DNA of 64,000 nt, from NCBI GenBank assembly GCA_023091665.1, contig JALJCQ010000004.1:806001-870000 (forward strand), given 5' to 3'. This DNA comes from Pythium myriotylum. Lineage: Eukaryota; Oomycota; Peronosporomycetes; Pythiales; Pythiaceae. The notes under the pieces are model-generated. The model saw nothing but the letters and a program-made list of their open reading frames with translations, was not told the origin of the DNA and did not search any database. A program made the position numbers and the translations under genes. Numbering within the stretch: position 1 is the stretch's first letter; every line of letters starts with the position of its first letter. Shown piece after piece: positions 9,704 to 20,661 of the stretch.

Positions 9704-12700
9704 ATGGTTGTGGTCAGCGGAAGGTCTGCGATCGAGACAACCAGTCGGGCAGACCTCCTCGCGGCCATCGCCGCCGACGCCCAGTTGACGAAACCATCGC
9801 ACCAGGGCCACTGCTTTCGTATCGTCACGCGACAGGAAGTCGAAGACGCGGTTCGGGCGATCTACATTGACGCTGTGAGGGCAAAGCGCGAGGCCACAAA
9901 TGTGTCGGGAGAAACAGGGGTGTTGACGCCCCCACATGCGGATGAAGAGATCGACGTGAGTGATGTGGCTCTAACTCCACAGAGCATGGCGCTCGGTTTC
10001 CAGCGACTTGTCATGTTCGACCGACAAATGTGCCTCGCAACATGCGCAGACTCTAGGGAGGATTTGCCTCCACATTTAGGATCAACTTCGTCCCTCCCAG
10101 TACGGGTGTTCCTAATGGTTGACTATCCTGCTACCACCGTTGAAGTTCATGCATTGTTGCTCACAGGGGAGCTTGATCAGATGAAATCGCATCCAACGTC
10201 ATCGGAGATTCCCCTACTGCCTTTGCTTGACGGAGCTCTTCTCTTGGTGGACCCGATGCGTGAATTACGTGAGCGCCGGAAAAGCTTATCACAGACAGAC
10301 GAGAGGCGGAAGAGCCTGGCGAAACGAGTCTCCACCGAAGGAACAGAGAGTTTATTGGCTGACAAACCACTTCCAACGGCTGTGAGCTCGGTCTTTCAGA
10401 CGGCGAATCCATTTGTGAAGGAATTGTTCGAGATGGCGAGTGTCGGAGGACTTGAGTGGAGCGACTTGATGTTCGTGGATGTGCCATGTTGCAAGACGAT
10501 GGACGAGGTCAAAGCGCCCCATGAACTGTTGCAGGATCTCCATGTCTCTGTGGGTCCTCTTGTCGACAAGAAGATGCTTTTTAAGAAATGGGTGTCCTCA
10601 GTCGAGACGATCAATATTCCGGTCATGGACGCCAATGGAGAGGAAACAATCGAAATGTCTCGCCTCTGCGATGCGATAGTGGACTCAGTATTCCAACCAA
10701 GCGTTGGAGTTGCTGTGTTGGTGTGGGCAATGAGAGAAGCAGTGGCGAGATACCACTGTGATCCGTCAGATACCATCGCAGAAGACAACAACAAATCTGT
10801 TCCTGAGGTATTCATCGACTATGGAGATGAGGCTTCACTGAGGCTTGCAATCAGCTACGATCTCTTCGTTAAACAACACACCGATTCGTGTAATCCGTGC
10901 TCCGTTGGTGGAAAGCGAATCGACACCATAGAGAAGGCGCTGTGGGGTGCAAGTGATCTTCCTGGGGTCAGCAACTCTGGACGAAAGTCGATGCCAATTC
11001 AACCACGACTCTCAGCATCAGAGAGAAGTGTTCAGGACACAGAATTCGCTGCATTTGCCACGATACCTGTAACACGCATGCATCTAACACGTCAGCTGCT
11101 GCGTTTCGAGGAATTACTGGGTCTGCAGTGGAAAGGAAAGCTAAGTGTCCGAGAAATGGTGGAGCCGCTCAATCACGACGTGCTACCTCAGCGGTTGGCA
11201 TCATTATTGCGCGATAATCCAACCGTCGTTAAAGACTACGACGAGGCCACTGACTCATTACTAGTTGCCGTGATATCGGCCACTGCACCTGGGAGATTTC
11301 GAACAACAGCATGGAGCGCGCGAGAGCACGTGCGCCATCGGCCAGCTCTCAAGGATTGGAATCAGGAGGCGCTACCGACGGACGAGTACCTTACTCCACG
11401 TACAGCACTTTCAGCAACAGCTTGTGTACCGCTATCGGCAGGAGAACTCGGAGCTGTCGCCGAGAAGTGTTCTATCGCCTTTCCTGCTGATCAGAGCATC
11501 ATTCGAGTGTGTCAGACACCTCACGCACCAGCGTGGCTCAGCGTCGCGCTTGACAGGTAGTTTGCGTTTCGCCAGTATTTCCTCATGATTGCTGAATGTG
11601 CGGCTGTACACAGCGACAGATTTGGTCTCCGTCCTAGGTCAGGCGAAAATCACAATGAGGAAGACCCCAAGCAATTTGCAATGCAATTTTTTGCCAATCT
11701 CGACGATGGATCGCAGTTGCTAATCCGGGAAGGGCGCCGTCGACCGAAGAAGCCCGATGGATATTGCTCAATTAATCTGACCCTGACTTCAGTAGATGGT
11801 GTCATCACTACGACTTGCTCTGACGGAACCATTATCCAACGCAGAGCTCTATCGGAAAGATCTACGGACAGATTTGTAACCGAGGTCCACAGAATCATAT
11901 GTGGCAAAGGTGTCGTCGTCCGCGTATTCTCGGACGCATCACGTGAAATCCTCCTTCCGAACGGTGACTTGGTCGCCCGCCGCTGTGGAGAAATGTCCGA
12001 GGATTCGACAACAAGTGCGGACCGCGAACTCGTCGTTGATCCAGAGACTAATGCCCTTGTGGAGAGGCGATTAGCTACTGGCGTTGTTGTCGTCACTCAT
12101 ACGGACGGGTCGCGAGCAACCTACCACACTGATGGCACGGTGATGTATGCAACTCCAACTCGCTCGCACGTGCTCATCACAAAGTTCGGTTTTCCCGACG
12201 TCTGCATCGACGTCGATGTAAACCTTACGGCTCAGCGCCATTCAAACGGAGAGCGAGTGGCCGTAACAAAGGGGGGTTTGCGCACGCGAAGCGTTGTGAG
12301 CTTTGCAGATGGATCGGAGATTCGTGTGCAGTACAACACGAAGGTCGTCGCTGAAGTGAACGGGCGGATCATGTTCGAGAAACCTGACGGGGCGAAAGTA
12401 GTAGCAAAAGACAGCGGTCGAGTTGAGTTTATTCCCCATCGATCATCCAAGATACTCACGCCCCAATCTGAGAGTGTGGACGACGCCGATCGAGATGAAC
12501 TGAGCCACAGTAATGTTTACTATTTCAACTGCCGAGACGGAAGCCTCAGCTTCGTTGACCACGAACAGAATCATTTTCGTGCTGATGTTGGTGACGGCCT
12601 TGGCCTTGCATCACTAAACGTAGATTTGGCTGGGGTGCTTAGCGAAATTGACGCTGACAAGTATGAAGTTACTCCTATACCAGCACGAGCCGTAATCAAT

Positions 12701-13962
12701 GATCCCATTGAGCCGTTCTTACTGGTGCTTCGGGGGGATGGGACAGGTGAAGAGGTCCTCCGAGAACGCGACGCACGCGAGTTCTTGACGGATGCGTCAG
12801 CTCGCGAAGTCCGAAGAGAGAAGCCTTCATCCTTCTCCGAGCTTTCCTCCTCCAAATCCCTAAGTGAGTCGCCTCCATGGTCAATCGACCGCGTGTTTGT
12901 GAGAGAACTACGCCCAAGTACGGATAACTTCGCCAACTATCAACATGTGTGGTTCAAACATGAGAAAGTGTCAGCATGTTTTGATCGATTGAAGGTTCCC
13001 GTGGCCACAGCTTTCTGTCTTCTAAATGAATCGTGCCTTCCGCGATTGTCTACCCCAGAACCCCAATTCACAGTCGTAAGACGACTTCGTCAATTAAGGC
13101 CGATGTCTGGTGATGATGTAAGCGACATGTTGAGGACACTTCAGCAGTGGCATGAATGGCAAGCCTTGCGTGAAACGAAAAAGGATCGTTTCAAAGTAGT
13201 TGATCCTCGGAATGCGGATGCGGTGGCACAGGAAGTGGCTATCCAGCGCAAAATAGTGGCTGCGATCAAAGCAACGCGAGCTCGCAAGAAAGCCGAACGC
13301 CAGAAGCAACGCGAGCAGCAGCGCAAGTATCGCGTCGATAACAAAGATAATGGTGCTTATATGGAAACGGTTCAGGAGGGACATGAGCCACAAGATGGTG
13401 GTCCAGGGGAAGAAGATGACGATGATTTCGATCATTTTCTCTCGGAGGAGTCCGGCGAGAACAGCAACAGCGATGTCGACGTCGACGTCGACGATCTTGA
13501 TGAGCTCATGTGGACAGCTTTTACTCAGGCAGATTCAACTGGTGGTGGCCGCTTGACTCTTCTTCAAGGTGCGAGCCTGTCACTCAAGCTATTTTTTTGT
13601 CCACTGATGCTGAGGTGCTTCACGCAGCCCGCCATGCTCTTGTCCAGGTGCTCGGCGTGGGCGTGGCATCTGCAGAGCTCGTGTCCCAACTAAAGCAGCT
13701 CGGTCAGCCGGAGCCGTTCTCGGTGGGTGGGTTTGTGTCAGTTGCGTAGCTCTCCGAGCTCACTGAGGTCCTGAACGCGCAGCTCTCGTTCGACACCTTC
13801 ACTGACGTCGTCCACGCCTTTCGAGACGCCGGAAGCAACCAGGCCGACGCCACCGCACCTTCCGCGTCCTCGCGCGTCGGTGCAGCTGGCTCAGCCGCCG
13901 AGGCCGCGCGGTCATTCTCGTTGGCGCGAGTGAACCCATCGCGCGAGTCAGACGTCGCGTGA
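9704..13962 (+). CDS. SPAG17: SPAG17/PF6-like flagellar central apparatus protein
   Basis: Exon 1 is 9704-11556; a 57-nt intron (11557-11613) leads to exon 2 from 11614. The C-terminal part has many short beta-rich DG motifs (SDGTIIQRR, THTDGSRATYHTDGTV, SFADGSEIRVQ, FEKPDGAKVVAK), as in the C-terminal half of SPAG17/PF6, a C1 central-pair projection protein of motile flagella. Downstream there is a basic helical run (about 13,260-13,330), an acidic Asp-rich stretch and a final helical domain. Reading into the last part needs a splice near 13,542-13,588 and a second small GT-AG gap at 13,723-13,749 that removes a TAG. The ATG at 9704 follows an in-frame TAG. At about 1,380 residues it is shorter than animal SPAG17 (about 2,200), so N-terminal exons may be missing. 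The family call is from remembered pattern, not a search. Confidence 0.68.
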
Positions 13963-14090
13963 ACCTACTGAGGTAGGGTAGTAGGTAGTGTTTAAAACCG
14001 CTGTATTGAACCGGTGGCGTGCCCGCCAAAGGACATGCTTGCAAACGTCACATCCCAACCACCCGCCGCCCCCGCCCCTCCGCCGCCACG

Positions 14091-15091
14091 ATGACCGGAC
14101 CGCCGTCCCCGAAGCGCCAGCGCACGGGCGAGAAGGATGAGGCCGCCGCGCCGGCCATCGACGCCGAGAAGCTCCAGAAGGTGCTCGAGAGCATCGCCAG
14201 CGTGGACGAGGACATCGAGAAGGAGAACGAGAAGATGGCGCGCGAGATCCTCAAGATCGAGAGCAAGTTCAACGCCACCAAGCGCCCGTTCCTCGAGAAG
14301 CGCGGCGAGCTCTTGCGCGACATCCCGGGCTTCTGGAAGCAAGCGGTACGTTTTGGGGATGAGACGTCTCGGCGTGGGAGGACTCGCTTGCCCACGCGCG
14401 TTTGCTTGCTCATGCTGTAGCTCCTCAGCCACCCTTTCATCAACGAGTCGTTCGGTGAGGGCGAAGACAAGGTGCTCGACGCTCTTGAGAACCTGGATGT
14501 CAAGTTCATCGACGACGCTGGTGGCTTCAAGATCGAGTTGGTGCGTGCGCGTCGATCCAACTGCTTGGTCATCCCAGGGAAAACTGACTGTTCCAACGTG
14601 ATTGGTCTGTAGACGTTCGGCGAGAACCCGTACTTCGACAAGGGCACCTTGTGGAAGCAGATCACGTACAAGGAAGACGGCGAAGAAGGCGAGTTCGAGG
14701 TCAAGACGAGCGGCGTCAAGTGGAAGACCACCGCTGAGGCCAACGAAGTCAAGGACAACAGCACGTTCATTGAGGTACATGAAGCAGCGGCTGGTCCATT
14801 CCTTTTCGATGGTTCTCGCGGCTGACGAACGATTTGTAGTGGTTTGTGTCCACGGAAGGTGACCAGGACATTGCCGAACAAATCAAGGACGATCTGTGGA
14901 AGACTCCAGTGGCGTTCTACTTGCAGGACGTAAGTGAAACCACCATCTACGCGACAGATCGCTGTTGTTGCATTTGTCGCTAACACTGCGATGGGCCTTC
15001 CTGCTAGGACTCTGACGGAGAAGAGGAGGGTGAGGAAGATGGCGAGGGCGAGGGCGAGGACGAGGACGATAGCGCTGAGGATGAGGAATAA
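14091..15091 (+). CDS. SET: SET/TAF-I type NAP1-family histone chaperone
   Basis: Five exons, 14091-14345, 14421-14540, 14613-14774, 14840-14929 and 15008-15091, encode 236 residues, and all junctions are phase 0. The N-terminus carries a short nuclear-localisation-like PKRQRT, followed by the long dimerisation helix (residues about 25-70, ending KRPFLEKRGELLRDIPGFW). Then comes the NAP earmuff fold (HPFINESF, NPYFDKGTLWKQITY). The tail is a run of Glu/Asp/Gly, as expected for SET. The family binds histones H3-H4 and acts in chromatin assembly and remodelling. It lies 129 bp downstream of the SPAG17 end. Confidence 0.9.
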
Positions 15092-15210
15092 TGAATGCGA
15101 CGACACGAGGCCCACCGATACATATCTGTTCTTCTTCGCTGTCTTTCCCCCGGAGACTTCGGAAGCACGATTGAACAATGCACGCAGTTTTGATTTGTGT
15201 TGACTTCTCT

Positions 15211-15538
15211 CTAGTCGTTCTTCTTCGCATCGAGCTGGGACTTCTTGATGTACTTGACACTCGGCAGCCACTTGATCGGATGGCGGTTGTAGAATGGCCA
15301 GTTAGGCAGCACGACCTGTGTGTCCGCGCGACTCGGCATCAGTTGGGAGCACTAGCGACAAAGCTGAAGGGGGGGAGGACGTTACCAGTGCGGCGAGTGC
15401 CGTGGCGGCGGCCCAGGCGTAGAGCGGGTAGGTGAAGTCCTGCTGGAGGTACCCGTAGATCCACGCGGGCGAGCAGACGACGACGAAGCAGACCGCCATG
15501 AGGCGCTCGGCCAGCGCTTGGCCCTTGTAGTCGACCAT
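15211..15538 (-). CDS. SPCS1: Signal peptidase complex subunit 1 (12-kDa)
   Basis: Two exons, 15386-15538 and 15211-15315, encode 85 residues. The start MVDYKGQALAERL matches the conserved MDYxGQxLAE opening of SPC12/SPCS1. Two hydrophobic segments follow (about 13-31 and 36-51). The C-terminal cytosolic motif LPNWPFYNRHPIKWLP is the family signature. SPCS1 is a non-catalytic ER membrane subunit that helps signal peptidase select substrates. The length is typical. It is divergent from the 146-residue unknown protein across 113 bp and convergent with SET. Confidence 0.93.
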
Positions 15539-15651
15539 GATGATTCCGAGACTCGAGGAGCCACGTAGGCAAGTGCTCCCTCCGTAAAAGCATATGCTAT
15601 TACGAAGGTGCTGCGGATCGCAACCCCCAGGAATCATTCTGTGCGTCGACG
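15539..15651. promoter_or_regulatory. Divergent promoter between SPCS1 and an unknown gene
   Basis: 113 bp separate the two start codons, so both promoters must lie here or overlap the genes. No clear TATA box is seen. Confidence 0.35.
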
Positions 15652-16092
15652 ATGAGCGTCCACGGCAAGCCCACCGAGGGCATGGAGTGCCTGGCGTCCA
15701 TGGACGACATCACGGAGGAAGAAGGCAACTACTGCGAGTACCAGACTGCGCCCAGCGGCGCGTGGCACCCGGCGCTCTTCGCCGCCGACGTCGTGGAGCA
15801 ACTGCTGGAGACGCAGTTCCACACGTTCATGAAGAAAGTGCAGGAGGCCGATTGCAAGGCCGAGCTGCGCCGTCTCGTCGCCAAAGGGCCGCCCGTGTGG
15901 CTCGAGGACAAACACGCGCTGCCCATCCCCGAGGGCGACACGCATATCTGCCAGGTCTGGTTCGCCAAGAACAACCAAGAGCGCAGCGCCAAGCTGGACG
16001 GCGCGATCGAAGGCGACGCGCGGGACAAGCTCTGGGAAGAGCTCAAGCAGTTGCTCGAGGCGATGGAGGAGGACAAGGAGGAGGTTCGGTGA
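15652..16092 (+). CDS. Small acidic protein, unknown family (146 aa)
   Basis: This is a single-exon ORF from ATG 15652 to TGA. It has no signal peptide or membrane segment. The first 30 residues are acidic. A central helical part (VVEQLLETQFHTFMKKVQEA) is followed by PPVWLEDKHALPIPEGDTHI, and a Glu-rich helix ends the protein. Codon use is like the neighbours and the gene is tightly packed between SPCS1 and SNRNP25, which supports it being real. I do not recognise the family. Confidence 0.7.
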   Translation: MSVHGKPTEGMECLASMDDITEEEGNYCEYQTAPSGAWHPALFAADVVEQLLETQFHTFMKKVQEADCKAELRRLVAKGPPVWLEDKHALPIPEGDTHICQVWFAKNNQERSAKLDGAIEGDARDKLWEELKQLLEAMEEDKEEVR

Positions 16093-16130
16093 GTTGGGAT
16101 GTGGAGACGCCATAGAACAGAACGAGGCGG

Positions 16131-16828
16131 TCATTTTTTCCTTGAACGAGTGGACTCGCGGCTCCGCGCTTGCGTCTTGGCTCGCTCGCGCGTATTCCGC
16201 TGGCGGAAATACAACGTGCTCCTACCGGCGATTCCGTAGCTCTGCAGGTCTCTTCGTCCATCGTCAAGACTGGTCCCGTTAGCAACGAGCTCCCACCGTC
16301 TCCAATGTTTCTTCCTTATCGTACAGACATCACGGCCAGTGCGTCAGTCTTGTCGCTCTATAGACTATGTGGTCTCAACTGCAACACAGCCAAAGAACCT
16401 AGCGCTGTGAACTGAGACTACTCACCATGAAATCACTGGAACTGTCCTCCGTTCCTTCTTCAGCCTTTCCTCTATCACGTGCTCGATCGAACGCTTTAGC
16501 TGTGCCACGGTCCAAACCGGCACCACATCAATAGCTGCCAGACACCCATGCACGCGCAGTAGTCAGCGAGGCGCAGATAGGCTAAGCGGCGGAGGATCGG
16601 GTGGACACTCACCGACAGAGGATCCGTCCTGTAGTTGCAGCTCCACCGTCGCGACCTCGCGCGGCTGCTCCTTCGCAATCAGAAGCTGCAGTTTATGAGG
16701 TTCTGTGGTGGCGGAAACGTCCTGCAGCGACGGATCTGCGTGCACGCCTCGCACCGTCACCATCGCATGCGGTCGGCGAGCGACAAGGCGCGCGTACCAT
16801 CGAGCAGCTCGCGCAAGAGCTCATCCAT
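16131..16828 (-). CDS. SNRNP25: U11/U12 snRNP 25-kDa protein (minor spliceosome)
   Basis: Four exons, 16798-16828, 16613-16735, 16426-16534 and 16131-16314, encode 148 residues. The pattern follows SNRNP25: a short start (MDELLRELLDDPSLQDV), then a ubiquitin-like domain with VELQLQDGSSV, WTVAQLKRSIEHV, VISWKKHWRRWEL, GTSLDDGRRDLQSYGI and a basic tail. In other eukaryotes this protein binds the U11 snRNP and helps recognise U12-type 5' splice sites. None of the introns modelled in this window has a U12-type donor (RTATCCTT). The first exon is only 31 nt. It is divergent from ACTR10, with 74 bp between start codons, and convergent with the unknown 146-residue gene, 38 bp apart. Confidence 0.85.
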
Positions 16829-16902
16829 TCGATCCAGCGTGGTGGAAAATTGATATCAACTTGAAGAGTTCGTTGGGTCGGCCAATTAGACCGCAAGAAG
16901 CC
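16829..16902. promoter_or_regulatory. 74-bp bidirectional promoter (SNRNP25 / ACTR10)
   Basis: The start codons of SNRNP25 (minus, 16828) and ACTR10 (plus, 16903) are only 74 bp apart. The gap holds no recognisable TATA box and must carry both 5' UTRs and core promoters. Confidence 0.5.
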
Positions 16903-18391
16903 ATGAGCTCGTTCGCGGACAAGCACACGATCGTGCTCGACGTCGGCTCTCGCTACGTCAAGTGCGGCGTCTCGGAGGAGCGGGCTCCTCGCTGTGTGGT
17001 GCGCTGGGAGGTGCGCGCAAAGCGTCTCGCTGGTCGCAACGCCTGGCTTCGTCTGAGTCTGCCGCTAGGTTCATGAGCTGCTCAAGGCGCGAGCGGATCT
17101 GTCCGCGTTGCGCGCATATCTTGCCGAACAGCTCCACACGATCTGCTTCAAGTACGTACCTCTGTGCACTCCTCCAATTGGCGACGCTCCCCCCGCCTCG
17201 GCTCTAACGACTCGTAGTTTGATGCATGTAAACCCCCGCCATCGACGCTTTCTCGTCTGTGAGGATGTCATCGGTCCTCGCAGCCTCCGAGAGGCTCTGG
17301 TTGACGTGCTGTTTGTGGACCTGAAGGTAATGTTTTTGGTGGCTAAGATATGCTCTCATTTACTGAAATCTTTGCTGCAAGGCTGTGTCGGTGACGCTTG
17401 TGCCGTCGGCGCTCTCCGCGGTTTATGCTACAAGCCACCACACGGCGCTCGTTGTAGATTGCGGGTTTTACGAAACAAAGGTGCTCCCTGTTTACAAAGG
17501 CATTCCTCTACTTCATTGTTTCGCGAGTGAGTGATGCGGGAAACATACTAACTCCTCAAACACTTCTGACGGACGTAATCACCACAGGCGTTCAGGTCGG
17601 CTCTGCATCATGCTGTGATCAGATCCTGGAGCTCATCGGCAAAAGCGACAGTCCTCATTCCTTGGTCGGTGGCGATTACGCCGAGGAAGTCTTGGAGCGT
17701 GCCTGCTTCGTGCAGCCGTTGCAGGTTGGTGGATGTCGTGGAATGCAATTGCTGCGAATCCCTTACCAATTTCACGTGTACTTTTTAGAACCGCATCATG
17801 GATGTCGCGGATGCCAACCTTCATTTACAAGCACGACAGCCTGTTCAGGTTCGTAGACTTTCCTACGCCCCCACGATTGCTGATCGATTCTTACGTTTCG
17901 CAACTCGTAGATTCCAGCTTCCGTCAGAGGCGGTGCATGCGAGCATTTGTTCGCTGAGTCTGACGAAGTCGGTGCTTCAATCGTATCCTGCATAACAGAC
18001 TTGCTGGCAAGACTCCCTCTGGATGTTCGGGCAGCTATGATGGAGAACGTGCTGGTTAGTGGTGGAACCTCCATGGTACCAGGTACGAATCACGCAGGTT
18101 CATGTACATCCGAAGCTTCATAATAATCGTGTCCCATTGTAACGTCAAGGTTTCTGCAAGCGATTAGAAGAAGAATTGGTGGCTCATTTTTCGGCAGCTA
18201 AACAGCGACTCAGCGAGCGTGTCACTATCCTCCGACCGCTGTTTCCACGCAACGTACTAGCTTGGGTTGGTGCATCGATATTCGCTGCAATTGATTCGTC
18301 TAAGGACTCCATGATATCGGCAACTGAATATGCCTCCTCAGGAAGTCGCTGTCTGCCAGACTGGACATCAATTGCCGAGACAGAGATATGA
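16903..18391 (+). CDS. ACTR10: Actin-related protein 10 (Arp11), dynactin pointed-end subunit
   Basis: Eight exons (16903-17010, 17069-17151, 17218-17326, 17382-17526, 17588-17724, 17789-17848, 17911-18082, 18150-18391) encode 351 residues. The actin fold phosphate-loop region reads IVLDVGSRYVKCGVS. ARP11-like signatures follow: VNPRHRRFLVCEDV, ALVVDCGFYETKVLP, VYKGIPLLHCF, EEVLERACFV, VLVSGGTSMVPGF and LAWVGASIFAAI near the C-terminus. In animals and fungi, Arp11/ACTR10 caps the pointed end of the dynactin filament, which links cargo to dynein. The length is slightly below the human protein (about 417 aa). It is convergent with the duplicated-domain gene, 90 bp away. Confidence 0.87.
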
Positions 18392-18481
18392 ATTGTGCCA
18401 TCAGTCTATTCAAGAGGTTATCTCGAAGAAACCTAACATGCGGGAATAAAAGTGACGGGCTTAAAACCTCGTCGATTATGA

Positions 18482-20348
18482 TCACTTGGACGAACGGAGA
18501 CCAAGTGGTCTCCCAGTGTCGTCCCACGGTGCTTTGATCCCAATATCAGGCATCTTCTTCAGAGTCATCGCCGCGCTCGTCTTGAGGGGAGCAATGTGAT
18601 GAGGATGGGAAGTCTTGCGCTCCAATGTCTTGGCCACTGCCTTCGCACCGCTTTCGTCCTCAGTATCAACGGACACCCCACTTTTTGCATCTTCTTCACG
18701 ACGGCTTTCGCTTTCTTTGTAATCGTTCGGCTTTTGAGGCTTTGGAGGCGCTCTCTTGCGTGCAGGCAGAGCCATAACAGGTTCCTCTTCGTTTTCATCC
18801 TCACCTCCATCTTCTGGAAGCTCAGTCACGACCTTCCACAGGGAAATTCGCCTTAGTTCAGGGCAGCCCGTCACTCCTTTCCGATAGGTTTTTATTTGTA
18901 GGCCTTCTTTTTGAAACGAGACGTCTGGAAAGCTGGTATCAAGTAGAGGTTGCTCGTCTTCCCCCCCTTCCACGTACACATAGAATGTGAAATCATAGTA
19001 GATCATAACCAGCACCACTCCATTGAGGTAGATTTTGCTAGCGAGTGCCTCCACTTCCTACACGCACAAATGAGTCAGTTTGTCTCTTTGCCAGATGGGT
19101 CACGACTTTGTTTACCTGCAGCGCCTCGCACTTCTCCATGCCAACCTCAAAGAAGCACTCGACACTGTCGTTCTCCAGCCACTCGCTGATGCGTGCACCT
19201 TTTTCGTCGGGGAGCGACTTGACGAACTGTTCAGCGCGCGAAAGCTCTTCTTGGATGGCTGGAATGGCTAGTGCAAGGTGCTCCATTGCTGGTGTGAATA
19301 AAGACGTCGCCGGCATCTTGGTAACTTCACACATGAAGGTGAGAGCACTTTGCTGGCGACGGAGCATTGGAATGATGATGGGAATATCAGCAAGCTCGAG
19401 TTTGGGTCCTAAGTCGACGTGACCGTTGTAGCACCAGTTGCCAAAACGGAAGAGTACCTCGCGAAGGCTTGCTGTACTCTTAAGATTATCTCCGTCCCCG
19501 CTACGCGGCGCTGTACGACGAATGAGAAATGTTTGGTTGTAACCCGATCCGCTAACATCCTTGCACTGGACTTTGACGGGCTTTGGTGGGCTCTGGTGTT
19601 TTCCCTGCTTAACTGCCTGCCATAATGTCAACTTCTTCATGTTCGTGCAATCATCATCACGGTATGTCTGCAGGTGCACGCCTTGAAGGTGTGCGGTCAG
19701 ATCAGGAAAGCGGACATCGAGTAGTGGCTGCTCCCCGTCCCCATCTTGGAGGACGACATAAAAACTGCGTCGATAATATATCACCAGTAGCACAAGTCCA
19801 CGCACAAACGTTTTGCTGGCGACAATGTCAATATCATCGAAGCATTCGTATCCACCACTAACGAGCTCAAAAAAGTTCTTTGTGTCAGAATCCTCGTCAA
19901 CCCAAGAAAACTCGCTTGCTGCGCGGACAATCTTTCTCTCAATCCTAGAACTCGCTAACTCGGAACCAATAAAGTCGAAGACGTCGTACAAAGTCTCCAA
20001 AGGTACGGAGTAGGGAGAAGAGGAAGGCATTGCTTTCCATTCGCAAAGGTACTGGAGGGAGCCTTGCTGTTTCTGCAAGGCCGGAATCACGGAGGGGAGA
20101 TCACTCAGCTCAAGATCAGCGCTTCCTAAATCAACCTTACCACCGTAACACCAATTACCGCATCGAAAGAGCACGTCGTGAATGGAGGTCTTGCTGTTTC
20201 GGACAATGTAAGTCTGATTGTAGCCGTGACGAAGCGCAACGACGTTTGAGTTTGGAGCACCAGCTTCATCCACGCCACAATCATCCGTATCCACGCCTCC
20301 CTTCCACCCGTTTTCGTCATCGCGGTCGTGTGAGCGTTTAGATTCCAT
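18482..20348 (-). CDS. Protein with a duplicated unknown domain (602 aa)
   Basis: Two exons, 19116-20348 and 18482-19057, encode 602 residues. The protein consists of two copies of a domain of about 190 residues. Copy 1 has GYNQTYIVRNS, DVLFRCGNWCYGGKVDLG, a Tyr-rich VRGLVLLVIYYRRSFYV and GEQPLLDVRFPD. Copy 2 has GYNQTFLIRR, EVLFRFGNWCYNGHVDLG, NGVVLVMIYYDFTFYV and DEQPLLDTSFPD. The single intron lies inside copy 2. The C-terminus is charged and Lys/Pro-rich, suggesting a disordered nuclear or cytosolic tail. There is no signal peptide. I do not recognise the domain. Tandem duplication is clear from the sequence alone. Confidence 0.8.
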
Positions 20349-20661
20349 TACCCGTGAACGCTAGACCAACTTGGTGAAGTTTCGATCGGACTAGAATCGC
20401 AAGCTCTGAGATAGCGAAGCGCGAGTTCGTCCTGTGAATCGGCGACAGGTGCACACGATCGCCGCGCCTGGAGAGCCACGACTCCCCAAACGTCACCCCA
20501 ACGAAACCGACGAGTATCTGACATCTCGAGATGAACCCGATGGAAGTTTCCGTTGGGATTGAATGCGAATTTATTAGGAAGGATAACAACTTTGCACATG
20601 ACTACTGCTAGTGTATGGAGGCAATTTCAAACTGGCATCAGTCCTATTCCCCGGTGGTCGA
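20349..20661. other. Intergenic spacer, 313 bp
   Basis: This lies between the start of the duplicated-domain gene and the stop of EndoU, both on the minus strand. It should contain the EndoU 3' UTR and the downstream gene's promoter. I see no other feature. Confidence 0.5.
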
